Source: CAIWHR01 sp963786625 (GTDB lineage: Bacteria; Pseudomonadota; Gammaproteobacteria; Burkholderiales; Casimicrobiaceae). From it: a stretch of 64,000 nt of DNA. Positions 1 through 8,563 of this stretch are shown piece by piece; position 1 is the first letter of the stretch, and every line of letters starts with the position of its first letter. A program made the translations under genes and the position numbers. A model generated the notes under the pieces. The model was not told where the DNA came from. It was given only the letters and a program-made list of their open reading frames with translations, and did not search any database. The stretch spans positions 62,001-126,000 of the forward strand of contig CAWAZS010000001.1 in NCBI GenBank assembly GCA_963786625.1, in the 5' to 3' direction.

Positions 1-392
1 CGCGGCGGCGGAGCGCGAAGTCAAGCTGGCGATCGAGGCCCGGCGGAAGCTTGCCGAAGCTCACGCTGCAGGACGAGCTCGATGCGAGCGACGAGCTGAT
101 CCTCGCGGCGATGATCGCCGCGCGGCTGGAGCGGTATTCCGAGGCGCAGCAGATCGTCGAGCCCGTGCTGAAATTCCATCGCGGGCTCCTCGCCCGGGGC
201 AACGACGACCTCAATCAGCGCGTCCAGCTGGCGCGCGCGCTCTATGCATCCGCTCTCGCGACGCCAGGGCAGAAGCGCGCTCAGCTGGCAGAGGCCGCGG
301 CGCTCCTCGACGCGCTGCCGCCGATGATGCGGCAGCTCAGGAGCACCGCACTGGTTCGCGGCTGGATCGCCGAGGAGCAGAAGAGGGTCTGA
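1..392 (+). CDS. 3' end of an unidentified helical protein (partial, one frameshift)
   Basis: The left edge cuts this gene. Bases 2 to about 57 read as a charged helical stretch (EREVKLAIEARRKLAEA); from about base 58 to the TGA at 390-392 the protein continues one frame over (LTLQDELDASDELILAAM). Removing one G near base 57 joins the halves, so I treat it as one gene with a single-base insertion and not as a gene starting at the TTG at 51. The roughly 130 visible residues are rich in Ala, Leu and charged residues, with no membrane segment and no recognised motif. A helical-repeat (TPR-like) tail is possible, but the function is unknown. Confidence 0.5.
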   Translation, partial: RRRSAKSSWRSRPGGSLPKLTLQDELDASDELILAAMIAARLERYSEAQQIVEPVLKFHRGLLARGNDDLNQRVQLARALYASALATPGQKRAQLAEAAALLDALPPMMRQLRSTALVRGWIAEEQKRV

Positions 393-479
393 CGGCGCGA
401 TCGCGGTGGCGCGGCCGCGCGGCGGAGCGCTCCGGAATCGGGGATCGCTGAGCGCACCCGCACACCCACGGGCGTCCGC

Positions 480-2129
480 CTACATGTTCGCGTAGTTCGG
501 CCCGCCGCCGCCCTCGGGCGTCACCCACCGGATGTTCTGCCGCGGATCCTTGATGTCGCAGGTCTTGCAGTGCACGCAGTTCGCCGCGTTGATCTGCAGA
601 CGCTTGCCGGCGCCGCTCTCCGCGTCGACGAACTCGTAGACGCCCGCCGGGCAATAGCGCTGCTCGGGCCCGGCGTAGAGCGCCAGATTGACGTCGACCG
701 GCACCGACGCGTCGAGGAGCTGCAGATGCGCCGGCTGGTCCTCCTCGTGGCTCGTGCTCGACAGGAACACCGACGACAGCTTGTCGAAGGTCAGCACGTT
801 GTCCGGCTTCGGGTAGTCGATCGGCTTGCACTCGGCGGCGGGCTTCAGCTTCTCGTGGTCGGCCTGCCGCCGATGCAGCGTCCACGGCGTCCTGCCGCGG
901 AAGACGAGCTGGTCGATGCCCCAGAGCAGCGCGCCGGTCACGAGGCCGCGGTCGAGGTAGGGCTTGAAATTGCGCGCGCGGTGGAGCTCGTCGTGCAGCC
1001 ACGACGACTCGAACGCCGCCGGATACGCGGCGAGCTCGTCGCGCTCGCGCCCGGCCGCCACGGCGTCGAACGCCGCCTCGCCCGCCAGCATCCCCGACTT
1101 GATCGCGGCGTGCGAGCCCTTGATGCGCGGCGCGTTCAGGAAGCCGGCGTCGCAGCCCGCGAGCGCGCCGCCGGGGAACGCCAGCTTCGGCAGCGACTGC
1201 AGGCCGCTCGCGTTGATCGCGCGCGCGCCGTAGGCGATGCGCTTGCCGCCTTCGAGGAACGCGCGCAGCAGCGGGTGCGTCTTGTAGCGCTGGAACTCCT
1301 GGAAGGGCTCGAGCCAGGGATTGGCGTAGCCCAGCCCGACGACCAGCCCGAGGGAAACCTGCCGGTCCTCCAGGTGATACATGAAGCCGCCGCCATAGGT
1401 CGCGTTGTCGAGGGGCCAGCCGGCGCTGTGCAACACGAGCCCGGGCACGTGCCTGGCCGCGTCGATCTCCCACAGCTCCTTGATGCCGATGCCCCAGGTC
1501 TGCGGATCGCGACCCTCGTCGAGCCGGTAGCGCTCGACCACCTGCTTGCCGAGATGGCCGCGCGCGCCTTCCGCGAACAGCGTGTATTTTCCAATGAGCT
1601 CGACGCCGGGCTGGAATCGGGCCGTCGGCTGCCCGTTCCTGCCGACGCCCATGTCGCCCGTCGCCACGCCGCGCACCGCACCCGCATCGTCGTAGAGGAC
1701 CTCGGCGCCCGCGAAGCCGGCGAAGACCTCGACGCCGAGCGCCTCGGCCTGCTGGCCCAGCCAGCGCACGACGTTGGCGAGGCTCACGATGTAGCAGCCG
1801 TCGTTGATGAAGCAGTCCGGCAGCAGCCAGTGCGGGTTGTAGATCGCCTTCGACTTCGTGAGCAGGTAGAAGCGGTCCTCGGAGACCGGCGTGGCGAGCG
1901 GCGCGCCGCGCTCCTTCCAGTCGGGCACGAGCTCGGTTAGCGCGCGCGGATCCATGACCGCGCCGGAGAGGATGTGCGCCCCCAGCTCCGAGCCCTTCTC
2001 CAGCACGACGACGCTCACGTCCTTGCCGGCTTCCGCCGCGCGCTGCCTGATGCGGATCGCCGCGGCGAGCCCCGCCGGGCCGCCGCCGACGATCACGACG
2101 TCGTATTCCATCACTTCGCGTTGCGTCAT
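480..2129 (-). CDS. Electron transfer flavoprotein-ubiquinone oxidoreductase (ETF-QO)
   Basis: Intact, 549 residues, the usual ETF-QO length. It takes electrons from reduced ETF, which is fed by acyl-CoA and related dehydrogenases, and passes them to membrane ubiquinone. Near the N-terminus is a Rossmann FAD motif (VVIVGGGPAGLAAAIRIR, from about residue 10). The middle holds the flavoprotein and quinone-binding region typical of the family. The C-terminal ferredoxin-like segment keeps the 4Fe-4S cysteines (YCPAGVYEF and CVHCKTCDIKDP). The ATG at 2127-2129 is chosen because the FAD motif follows directly. It is divergent from the Fe-S oxidoreductase at 2240, which suggests a shared promoter region for fatty- or amino-acid oxidation genes. 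Identification is secure. Confidence 0.96.
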   Translation of the reverse strand: MTQREVMEYDVVIVGGGPAGLAAAIRIRQRAAEAGKDVSVVVLEKGSELGAHILSGAVMDPRALTELVPDWKERGAPLATPVSEDRFYLLTKSKAIYNPHWLLPDCFINDGCYIVSLANVVRWLGQQAEALGVEVFAGFAGAEVLYDDAGAVRGVATGDMGVGRNGQPTARFQPGVELIGKYTLFAEGARGHLGKQVVERYRLDEGRDPQTWGIGIKELWEIDAARHVPGLVLHSAGWPLDNATYGGGFMYHLEDRQVSLGLVVGLGYANPWLEPFQEFQRYKTHPLLRAFLEGGKRIAYGARAINASGLQSLPKLAFPGGALAGCDAGFLNAPRIKGSHAAIKSGMLAGEAAFDAVAAGRERDELAAYPAAFESSWLHDELHRARNFKPYLDRGLVTGALLWGIDQLVFRGRTPWTLHRRQADHEKLKPAAECKPIDYPKPDNVLTFDKLSSVFLSSTSHEEDQPAHLQLLDASVPVDVNLALYAGPEQRYCPAGVYEFVDAESGAGKRLQINAANCVHCKTCDIKDPRQNIRWVTPEGGGGPNYANM

Positions 2130-2168
2130 CGGGACCCTCGCTGCGGCGCGCGCCGAAGGATCGAATTG

Positions 2169-2174
2169 TATAAT
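2169..2174 (+). promoter_or_regulatory. Candidate sigma-70 -10 box for the Fe-S oxidoreductase operon
   Basis: A perfect TATAAT stands in otherwise very GC-rich DNA, 66 bases before the start at 2240, in the 110-bp divergent gap between the ETF-QO gene and the Fe-S oxidoreductase gene. No convincing -35 hexamer lies 17 bases upstream, so an activator may be needed. This is inferred from the motif and its position only. Confidence 0.45.
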
Positions 2175-2239
2175 GCGCGGGCCCCGCTCGATCTGCGCAC
2201 GCGGGGCCTGCCGCCCGACCGCAACGACCGGATCCGCCG

Positions 2240-4312
2240 ATGAGCCCCGTGGGGATGACGCTGCTGATGCTCGTCGCGTTCGCGGGATTCGGCTACCTCG
2301 CCCTGCGCAAGCTCCGCATCGTCGCGAGCCTCGCGCCCGAGGTGCGCTGGGACCATCCCGGCGCCCGGCTGATGGCCGTCGTCACCAATGGCTTCCTGCA
2401 GTCGCGGATGATTCGCCGGGACTGGAAGCCCGGGCTCATGCACGCGGTGATCTTCCTGGGCTTCATGGCGTTGCTCGCGCGCAAGCTGCAGCTGATCGTC
2501 ATCGGCTACCACGAGCCCTTCGTCTATCCGGGGCTCGCCGGCGGATGGTTCGCGGCACTGAAGGACGGGGTCGAGATCGCGGTGCTGATCGCGCTCGCCT
2601 ACGCCTTCTGGCGGCGCTACGTGGTCAGGCCCGTGCGGCTGGAAGCCAATCGCGAGGCGCTGCTGATCCTGTCGCTGATCCTCGCGATCATGATCACCGA
2701 CCTGCTGTTCGACGGCTTCCGCTTCGCGCTCCTTGCCGGCGCCGACCCGGGGATCGCCCACGAGCGCGATTACGCGTTCGCCGGGCGGCGCATCGCCGAG
2801 GCGCTCGCCGGCCTTTCCCCCGCGGCGCTCGACGCCGGCTACCAGCTTGCCTATTGGACGCAGCTCGTCGTCGTCTTCGCGTTCCTCGTGATCCTGCCGC
2901 TGGGCGAGCACTTCCACATCGTGACGGCGCTGCCCGCGCTCTTCTTCCGGCGCGGCAGCCCGGCCAACACCGTGCCGTTCGTCGATCTGGAGAAGATGAT
3001 GGCGGAGGACGCCGACGCCGAGGCGATGCGCGTCGGCGTGCGGACCGCGAAGGACCTCACCTGGAAGGAGGGCCTCGACGCGTTCACCTGCACCGAGTGC
3101 GGGCGCTGCAAGGACGCCTGCCCGACGTTCCTCACCGGCAAGCCGCTGTCGATGAAGTGGGTCAACGACAGCCTGAAGCAACACCTCGCTGGCGAAGCGC
3201 GACGCGATCGTCGGGGCCAAGTCCCCGGACGAGGCGCTGCCGCCGCTGGTCGGCGAGATCATCGGCGAGGACACGCTGTGGGCGTGCACGACCTGCGGCT
3301 ACTGCGAAGCCGCGTGCCCGATCGAGCTCGAGCATCTGCCGCGCTTCTTCCGGATGCGCCAGCACCGGGTGCTGATGGACGGCGAGTTCCCGCACGAGCT
3401 GAAGGCCGTCTTCGAGGCCTACGAGTCGCAGAGCAACCCGTGGGGACTGCCGGCGGGCGCGCGGGGCGACTGGGCCGCGAGCCTCGGCGTCAGCGTCGTC
3501 GAAACGCCGGAGCAGGTGCGCGCGCTCGACTACCTCTATTACGTGGGCTCGGCGGAGTCGTACGACCCGCGCGGGCAGCGGGTCGCCCGCGCCTTCGTCG
3601 ACATCCTGCAGCAGGCGGGCGTGCAGCTTCGGGATCCTCGGCGCGGCCGAGACGTCGACCGGCGAGTGCGTCCGCCGCGCGGGCAACGAGATGCTGTTCC
3701 AGCAGCTCGCGACGGCGCTCACGGCGACGCTGAACGGCCTCGGTGTCACGCGGATCGTCACCTGCGACCCGCACGCGTTCAATTCGCTGAAGAACGAGTA
3801 TCCGGCGTTCGGCGGCCGCTGGGAGGTGGTCCACCACACCCAGCTGATCGCGCAGCTCGTCGCCGACGGGCGCATCCGGCTCGAGCCGAACGCCGAGCGC
3901 ATCATCTATCATGAGCCCTGCTACCTCGGCCGCCACAACGGCGAGTACGAGGCGCCGCGGAGCATCGCTGCGCGGCGTCGCGCGCGACGCTCCGCTGGAG
4001 TTCGCCCTCGCCCGCGAGAAGTCGATGTGCTGCGGCGCCGGGGGCGCCCGGATGTGGATGGAGGAGTCGATCGGCAAGCGCATCAACGTCACCCGGGTCG
4101 AGCAGGCGCTGCCGCAGGCGCCGCGGGTCATTGCGACGGCGTGCCCGTATTGCGCGGTGATGATGGCCGACGGCGTGTCGGCGCTGGGCAAGGAGAGCGA
4201 GATCGCGGTGCGCGACATCGCGGAGCTCGTCGCGGCCGCGATGCGCCGCGGCGGCACGGCGCCGGGCGTGGCGACGCCTGCGAGCGCAGGGGCAACGACG
4301 GGAACCCGATGA
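2240..4312 (+). CDS. Membrane (Fe-S) oxidoreductase, EtfD/heterodisulfide-reductase-like (three frameshifts)
   Basis: The N-terminal ~230 residues form a membrane domain like nitrate reductase gamma (several hydrophobic helices). A bacterial ferredoxin pair follows (CTECGRCKDACP near 3090 and CTTCGYCEAACP near 3290), then CCG-type cysteine-rich domains (YHEPCYLGRHNGEYE near 3910 and KSMCCGAGGARMWMEE near 4020). This architecture matches membrane ETF:quinone oxidoreductases of the EtfD/EMO type and HdrD-like proteins. The frame breaks near 3190, 3632 and 3962, each repaired by removing one base; the 2073-nt span is a multiple of three with three insertions, so the true protein is about 689 residues. 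Its stop overlaps the next ATG (ATGA). The divergent ETF-QO neighbour supports a role in electron transfer from ETF or acyl-CoA oxidation to quinone. The exact electron donor is not shown by sequence. Confidence 0.82.
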
Positions 4313-4738
4313 CGCACAAGCCGCGGATGCTCGTTCACACGTCGCGTCAGCCGATCCGCTGGGGCGACATGGACGCGCTCGGCCATGTCAACAACACCGT
4401 CTACTTCCGCTACCTCGAGCAGGCGCGGATCGAGTGGATCTACGGGCTGCATGCGGAGGGCGAGGCGTACGACCGGATCGGCCCGGTGATCGTGAACGCG
4501 AGCTGCACGTTCCTCGAGCCGCTCGTCTACCCCGGCGAGATCGAGGTCCGGATGTATCTGGGCGATCCGGGGCCGCACGAGCGTGGGCAGCTATTACGAG
4601 ATCTGGATGAACGGCAGAAAATACGCGGACGGCGCCGCGAAGATGGTCTGGATCGAGCTCGCCAGCGGCCGCAGCGTGCCGCTGCCGGAGGCGGTCGCGG
4701 CGCCGCTGCGGGCGCTGGAACGAAGCCCGGCGGCATGA
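4309..4738 (+). CDS. Hotdog-fold acyl-CoA thioesterase, 4HBT family (one frameshift)
   Basis: The start ATG at 4309 overlaps the upstream TGA. The N-terminal half carries the 4HBT signature: RWGDMDALGHVNNTVYFRYLEQAR, written here as RWGDMDALGHVNN followed by YFRYLEQAR, with the catalytic Asp in the GDMDALGHVNN loop. After about 4578 the protein continues one frame over (SYYEIWMNGRKYADGAAKMVW) to TGA 4736-4738. The break is an extra G in a GGGG run. The span is 430 nt, that is 142 residues plus one extra base, which is normal for the family. It should hydrolyse an acyl-CoA in the cytoplasm, and its position between the Fe-S oxidoreductase and acetoacetyl-CoA synthetase suggests short- or medium-chain acyl-CoA or ketone-body metabolism. 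The substrate is unknown. Confidence 0.85.
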
Positions 4739-4793
4739 TGGGGCGCGCTCCGACACCGCGCTCCGGACGCCACCGCAACGACGGAAGATCAAG

Positions 4794-6791
4794 ATGACGA
4801 CGACCGCACTGCTCTGGCAGCCGTCACCGGACCGCATCGCGCGCGCGAACATCACCGAGTTCGCCCGACGCGCCGCGGCGGCGACCGGGCGATCCATTCC
4901 CGATTATGCGTCACTCTGGCGCTGGTCGAACGACGAGCGCGAGGCGTTCTGGCGCGCGGTCTGGGATTACGCGGGCGTCGTCGGCTTCCGCGGCGAGCGC
5001 ACGCTCCTCGACCCGACGCGGATGCCCGGCGCCACCTGGTTTCCCGACGCGCGCCTCAACTTCGCCGAGAATCTGCTCGCGCGGCGGGCGCCCGACGACG
5101 GCGGCGACGCGCTGGTCTTCCGCGGCGAGGACAGGCTCGTCCGGCGCGTCTCGCACGCCGAGCTGGTCTCCGGGGCGTCGCGGGTCGCGGCCGCGCTGAA
5201 GGCGCAGGGCGTGGCGGCGGGCGACCGGGTCGCGGCATATGTCGCGAACGTCCCCGAGGCGATCATCGCAATGCTCGGCGCGACGAGCCTGGGCGCGGTG
5301 TGGTCGTCGTGTTCGCCGGATTTCGGCGTGCAGGGCGTGCTCGATCGCTTCGGCCAGATCGAGCCGCGCGTGCTCTTCACCGTCGACGGGTACTGGTACA
5401 ACGGCAAGGCGCTGCCCGTCGGCGACAAGGTGGCGCAGATCGCGGCGAAGCTGCCGAGTGTCGAGCAGGTGGTCGTGATCCCGTACCTGGAGGCGACGGG
5501 CGAGGGGTACCCGAGCACCACGGGGATCCGCGATGCCGTGGACTGGGAAGCGTACCTCGCTCCGCACCCCGCCGGCCCGATCGACTACGCGCGGCTGCCT
5601 TTCGACCATCCGCTCTACATCCTGTTTTCGTCGGGGACGACGGGGCAGCCGAAGTGCATCGTCCACGGCGCCGGCGGCACGCTGCTGCAGCACCTCAAGG
5701 AGCACCTGCTGCACGGCGACCTCAAGGCGGGCGACCGCCTGTTCTATTTCACGACCTGCGGGTGGATGATGTGGAACTGGCTCGCCTCGGGCCTCGCGGC
5801 CGGGGCGACGCTGCTGCTCTACGACGGGTCGCCGTTCATCGACCGCGGCAAGGTGCTGTGGGATTTCGCCGAGGCGGAGCGGATCACGCACTTCGGTACC
5901 TCGGCCAAGTACATCGACCACGCGAAGAAGATCGGGGTCGTGCCGTGCAAGGATTTCGGGCTCGCAGCGCTGCGGACGATGTTCTCGACGGGCAGTCCGC
6001 TCGCGCCGGAGAGCTTCGACTACGTCTACCAGTGCATCAAGGAAGATCTCTGCCTGTCGTCGATCGCCGGCGGCACCGACATCGTCTCCTGCTTCGCGCT
6101 CGGCTGCCCGACGCTGCCGGTGTGGCGCGGCGAGCTGCAGTGCCGGGGTCTGGGCATGCAGGTCGATGTCTACGACGACGCCGGCAAGCCGATCCCGGCC
6201 GGCAGCCAGACCAAGGGCGAGCTGGTCTGCACCGCGCCGTTCCCGTCGATGCCGGTGCGTTTCTGGAACGACCCGGGCGACGCCAAGTACCGCGCCACCT
6301 ACTTCGAGCGCTTTCCGGGCGTGTGGTGCCACGGCGACTACGTCGAGCTGACCGAACGCGGCGGGGTGATCTTCCACGGACGCTCCGATGCGACGCTCAA
6401 CCCCGGGGGCGTGCGCATCGGCACCGCCGAGATCTACCGCCAGGTCGAGCAGCTGCCCGAGGTCGTCGAGAGTCTCGTGATCGGCCAGGATTGGCCGCCC
6501 GGCGAAGTCGGCGACGTCCGGGTCGTCCTGTTCGTGCGACTGCAGGACGGCATGGTGCTCGATCAGGCGCTGATCGACCGGATCAAGCAGCACATCCGCG
6601 TCAACACGACGCCGCGGCACGTGCCGGCCAAGGTGCTGCAGGTCACCGACATCCCGCGCACCAAGAGCAACAAGATCGTCGAGCTCGCCGTCCGCGACAT
6701 CGTGCACGGGCTCGAGGTGAAGAACATCGAGGCGCTGGCCAATCCGGAGGCGCTGGAGCAGTTCCGCGACCGCGATGAGTTGAAGTCGTGA
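4794..6791 (+). CDS. Acetoacetyl-CoA synthetase
   Basis: Intact, 665 residues, the usual length for acetoacetate-CoA ligase. It activates acetoacetate with ATP and CoA to acetoacetyl-CoA, linking ketone bodies and polyhydroxybutyrate turnover to central metabolism. The adenylation-family phosphate loop (LYILFSSGTTGQPKC) lies near residue 275, GGTDIVSCF near residue 425 and the hinge/A8 region (FHGRSDATLNPGGVRIGTAE) near residue 530. The N-terminal ACAS-type segment (LWRWSNDEREAFW) and the ATWFPDARLNFAENLL block are typical of acetoacetyl-CoA rather than acetyl-CoA synthetases. The start lies 55 bases after the thioesterase stop, consistent with one operon. No frameshifts. Confidence 0.95.
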   Translation: MTTTALLWQPSPDRIARANITEFARRAAAATGRSIPDYASLWRWSNDEREAFWRAVWDYAGVVGFRGERTLLDPTRMPGATWFPDARLNFAENLLARRAPDDGGDALVFRGEDRLVRRVSHAELVSGASRVAAALKAQGVAAGDRVAAYVANVPEAIIAMLGATSLGAVWSSCSPDFGVQGVLDRFGQIEPRVLFTVDGYWYNGKALPVGDKVAQIAAKLPSVEQVVVIPYLEATGEGYPSTTGIRDAVDWEAYLAPHPAGPIDYARLPFDHPLYILFSSGTTGQPKCIVHGAGGTLLQHLKEHLLHGDLKAGDRLFYFTTCGWMMWNWLASGLAAGATLLLYDGSPFIDRGKVLWDFAEAERITHFGTSAKYIDHAKKIGVVPCKDFGLAALRTMFSTGSPLAPESFDYVYQCIKEDLCLSSIAGGTDIVSCFALGCPTLPVWRGELQCRGLGMQVDVYDDAGKPIPAGSQTKGELVCTAPFPSMPVRFWNDPGDAKYRATYFERFPGVWCHGDYVELTERGGVIFHGRSDATLNPGGVRIGTAEIYRQVEQLPEVVESLVIGQDWPPGEVGDVRVVLFVRLQDGMVLDQALIDRIKQHIRVNTTPRHVPAKVLQVTDIPRTKSNKIVELAVRDIVHGLEVKNIEALANPEALEQFRDRDELKS

Positions 6792-6807
6792 GAGCGACGA
6801 CCCGGAG

Positions 6808-7770
6808 ATGAACATCATCGCCGTCCTTGCCGCGCTGGGCCTCGAGCAGTGGCGCGCGTTTCGCTGGCGCACCACGCTCGAGCAGCTGTTCGTTCGCTAC
6901 GTGCGCGCCGTGGAGCGCAGGCTGAACGGCGGGACCGCGCAGCAGGGAATGATCGCGACGCTCGTCGCGCTGCTGCCGCCGGTGCTCGTTGCCGCGGGCG
7001 TGTTCGTCGCGCTGGCGGCGCTGCATCCGCTGCTGGGCCTCGCGTGGAACATCGCTGTGCTGTACCTGCTGATGGGCTTCCGCCGCTTCAGCCACGTCTT
7101 CACCGAAGTCCAGGAGGCGTTGCGCTCCGGCGATCTCAACCGGGCCCGGCGCGCGCTCGCCGCCTGGCGCGGCGGCGTGACCAGCGAGTTGTCCAGCGGC
7201 GAGATCGCAAGGCTCGCCATCGAGCGCGGCCTGATGGATTCGTACCGGCAGGTGTTCGCGACGCTGTTCTGGTTCACGGTGTTGCCGGGTCCGGCGGGCG
7301 CCGTGCTCTACCGCGCGGCGGCGCTCCTCGCGAACGAGTGGCGGGCCGATCCCGGCGGCACCGACACGACGCCGATCGCACAAGGACGGGCGATCTTCGG
7401 CGCGCCCGCGCGCGGCCTGCTCTGGCTGCTCGACTGGATTCCGGTGCGGCTCACCGCGCTGTCGTTCGCGATCGTCGGCGATTTCGAGGACGCCGCGTTC
7501 TGCTGGCGCACGCAGGCGAAGGCGTGGGCGACGCAGGAAGGCGGCGAGCATGCGGGCATCGTGCTCGCGAGCGGCGGCGGCGCGCTGGGCGTCACGCTCG
7601 GCGGTCCGCTGCCGGTGATCGGCGGCGAGCCGGACTTCCGGCCCGAGCTCGGCCTGGGCGAGGCGCCCGACGCCGACCTGCTGCCGAGCGCCGTCGGGCT
7701 CGTCTGGCGCGCGCTCGTGCTCTGGCTGCTGCTGATGCTGCTGCTCACCCTCGCGAACCTGGCGCCGTAG
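6808..7770 (+). CDS. CobD/CbiB-family membrane protein
   Basis: Intact, 320 residues, starting 16 bases after the acetoacetyl-CoA synthetase stop. Several hydrophobic helices are visible (ALLPPVLVAAGVFVALAAL; the C-terminal LWLLLMLLLTLANLAP). It resembles the shortened CobD/CbiB-like proteins common in betaproteobacteria, related to adenosylcobinamide-phosphate synthase; conserved blocks include RFSHVFTEVQEALRSGD and DWIPVRLTALSFAIVGDFE. No other cobalamin genes are nearby, so a B12 role is uncertain. Some members of this family may act in other membrane processes. The family call is good, the biochemical role is not settled. Confidence 0.78.
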   Translation: MNIIAVLAALGLEQWRAFRWRTTLEQLFVRYVRAVERRLNGGTAQQGMIATLVALLPPVLVAAGVFVALAALHPLLGLAWNIAVLYLLMGFRRFSHVFTEVQEALRSGDLNRARRALAAWRGGVTSELSSGEIARLAIERGLMDSYRQVFATLFWFTVLPGPAGAVLYRAAALLANEWRADPGGTDTTPIAQGRAIFGAPARGLLWLLDWIPVRLTALSFAIVGDFEDAAFCWRTQAKAWATQEGGEHAGIVLASGGGALGVTLGGPLPVIGGEPDFRPELGLGEAPDADLLPSAVGLVWRALVLWLLLMLLLTLANLAP

Positions 7771-7870
7771 GGCGCGGCCTCGCTTCACCGCAACACCGTC
7801 GCGGATCGCGGCGCCGATGTCCCGACGTCGGTGCGGTGGCGGCGAGCGTTGCCGCCAGCGCCTCCCGCGA

Positions 7871-8563
7871 CTACGGCTGGAACCGATAGCCGACGCCGGT
7901 CTCGGTCAGGATATGGCGGGGTTGCGTCGGGTCCGCCTCGAGCTTCTGCCGCAGGTGCGCGACGTAGATCCGCACATAGTGGTTGCTCTCGACGAAGCTC
8001 GGACCCCAGACCTCGCGAAGCAGATGGCGATGGGTGAGCACCTTGCCGGCGTTGCCGATCAGCAGCGTGAGCAGCCGGTATTCGATCGGCGTCAGATGCA
8101 GGATGCTGCCCGCCTTGCGGACCACCCGATTGGCCTGGTCGACCTCGACATCGTCGAACCGGAACACGGCGTCGGCCCCCGTCGCTGCCGGCGTCTGCCG
8201 GCGCAGCGTCGCGCGGACGCGCGCGAGCAGCTCGCCGACGCCGAAGGGCTTGGTCAGATAGTCGTCCGCGCCGGCATCCAGAGCCGCGATCTTGTCGGTC
8301 TCGTCGACCCGCGCCGACAGGACGATCACGGGGACGGACGACCAGCCACGGAACGCGTGGATGAATTCGATGCCGTTTCCGTCGGGAAGGCCGAGGTCGA
8401 GGATGACGAGGTCCGGCTTCCGGGTTCCCGCGTCGATCAGTCCCTGCTTCAGCGTGTCGGCCTCGACGACGTGCCAGCCCTCGGTCTCCAGCGCGGTGCG
8501 CACGAAGCGCCGGATCTGGCGTTCGTCCTCGACCAGCAGCGCGACCGGCGGCGTGGGCGTCAT
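7871..8563 (-). CDS. kdpE: KdpE response regulator
   Basis: Intact, 230 residues, OmpR/PhoB family. The receiver domain has the acidic pocket (VEDE), the phospho-acceptor Asp56 (in VILDLGLPDG) and the switch Lys in YLTKPF. The C-terminal winged helix ends with YVAHLRQKLEADP and TGVGYRF. It should activate the kdp operon when phosphorylated by KdpD at low external K+. The ATG at 8563 overlaps the kdpD stop as ATGA. Direct repeats with 11-bp spacing that would suit an OmpR-family dimer lie upstream of both flanking transcripts (16569-16587 and 16708-16725). Confidence 0.95.
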   Translation of the reverse strand: MTPTPPVALLVEDERQIRRFVRTALETEGWHVVEADTLKQGLIDAGTRKPDLVILDLGLPDGNGIEFIHAFRGWSSVPVIVLSARVDETDKIAALDAGADDYLTKPFGVGELLARVRATLRRQTPAATGADAVFRFDDVEVDQANRVVRKAGSILHLTPIEYRLLTLLIGNAGKVLTHRHLLREVWGPSFVESNHYVRIYVAHLRQKLEADPTQPRHILTETGVGYRFQP

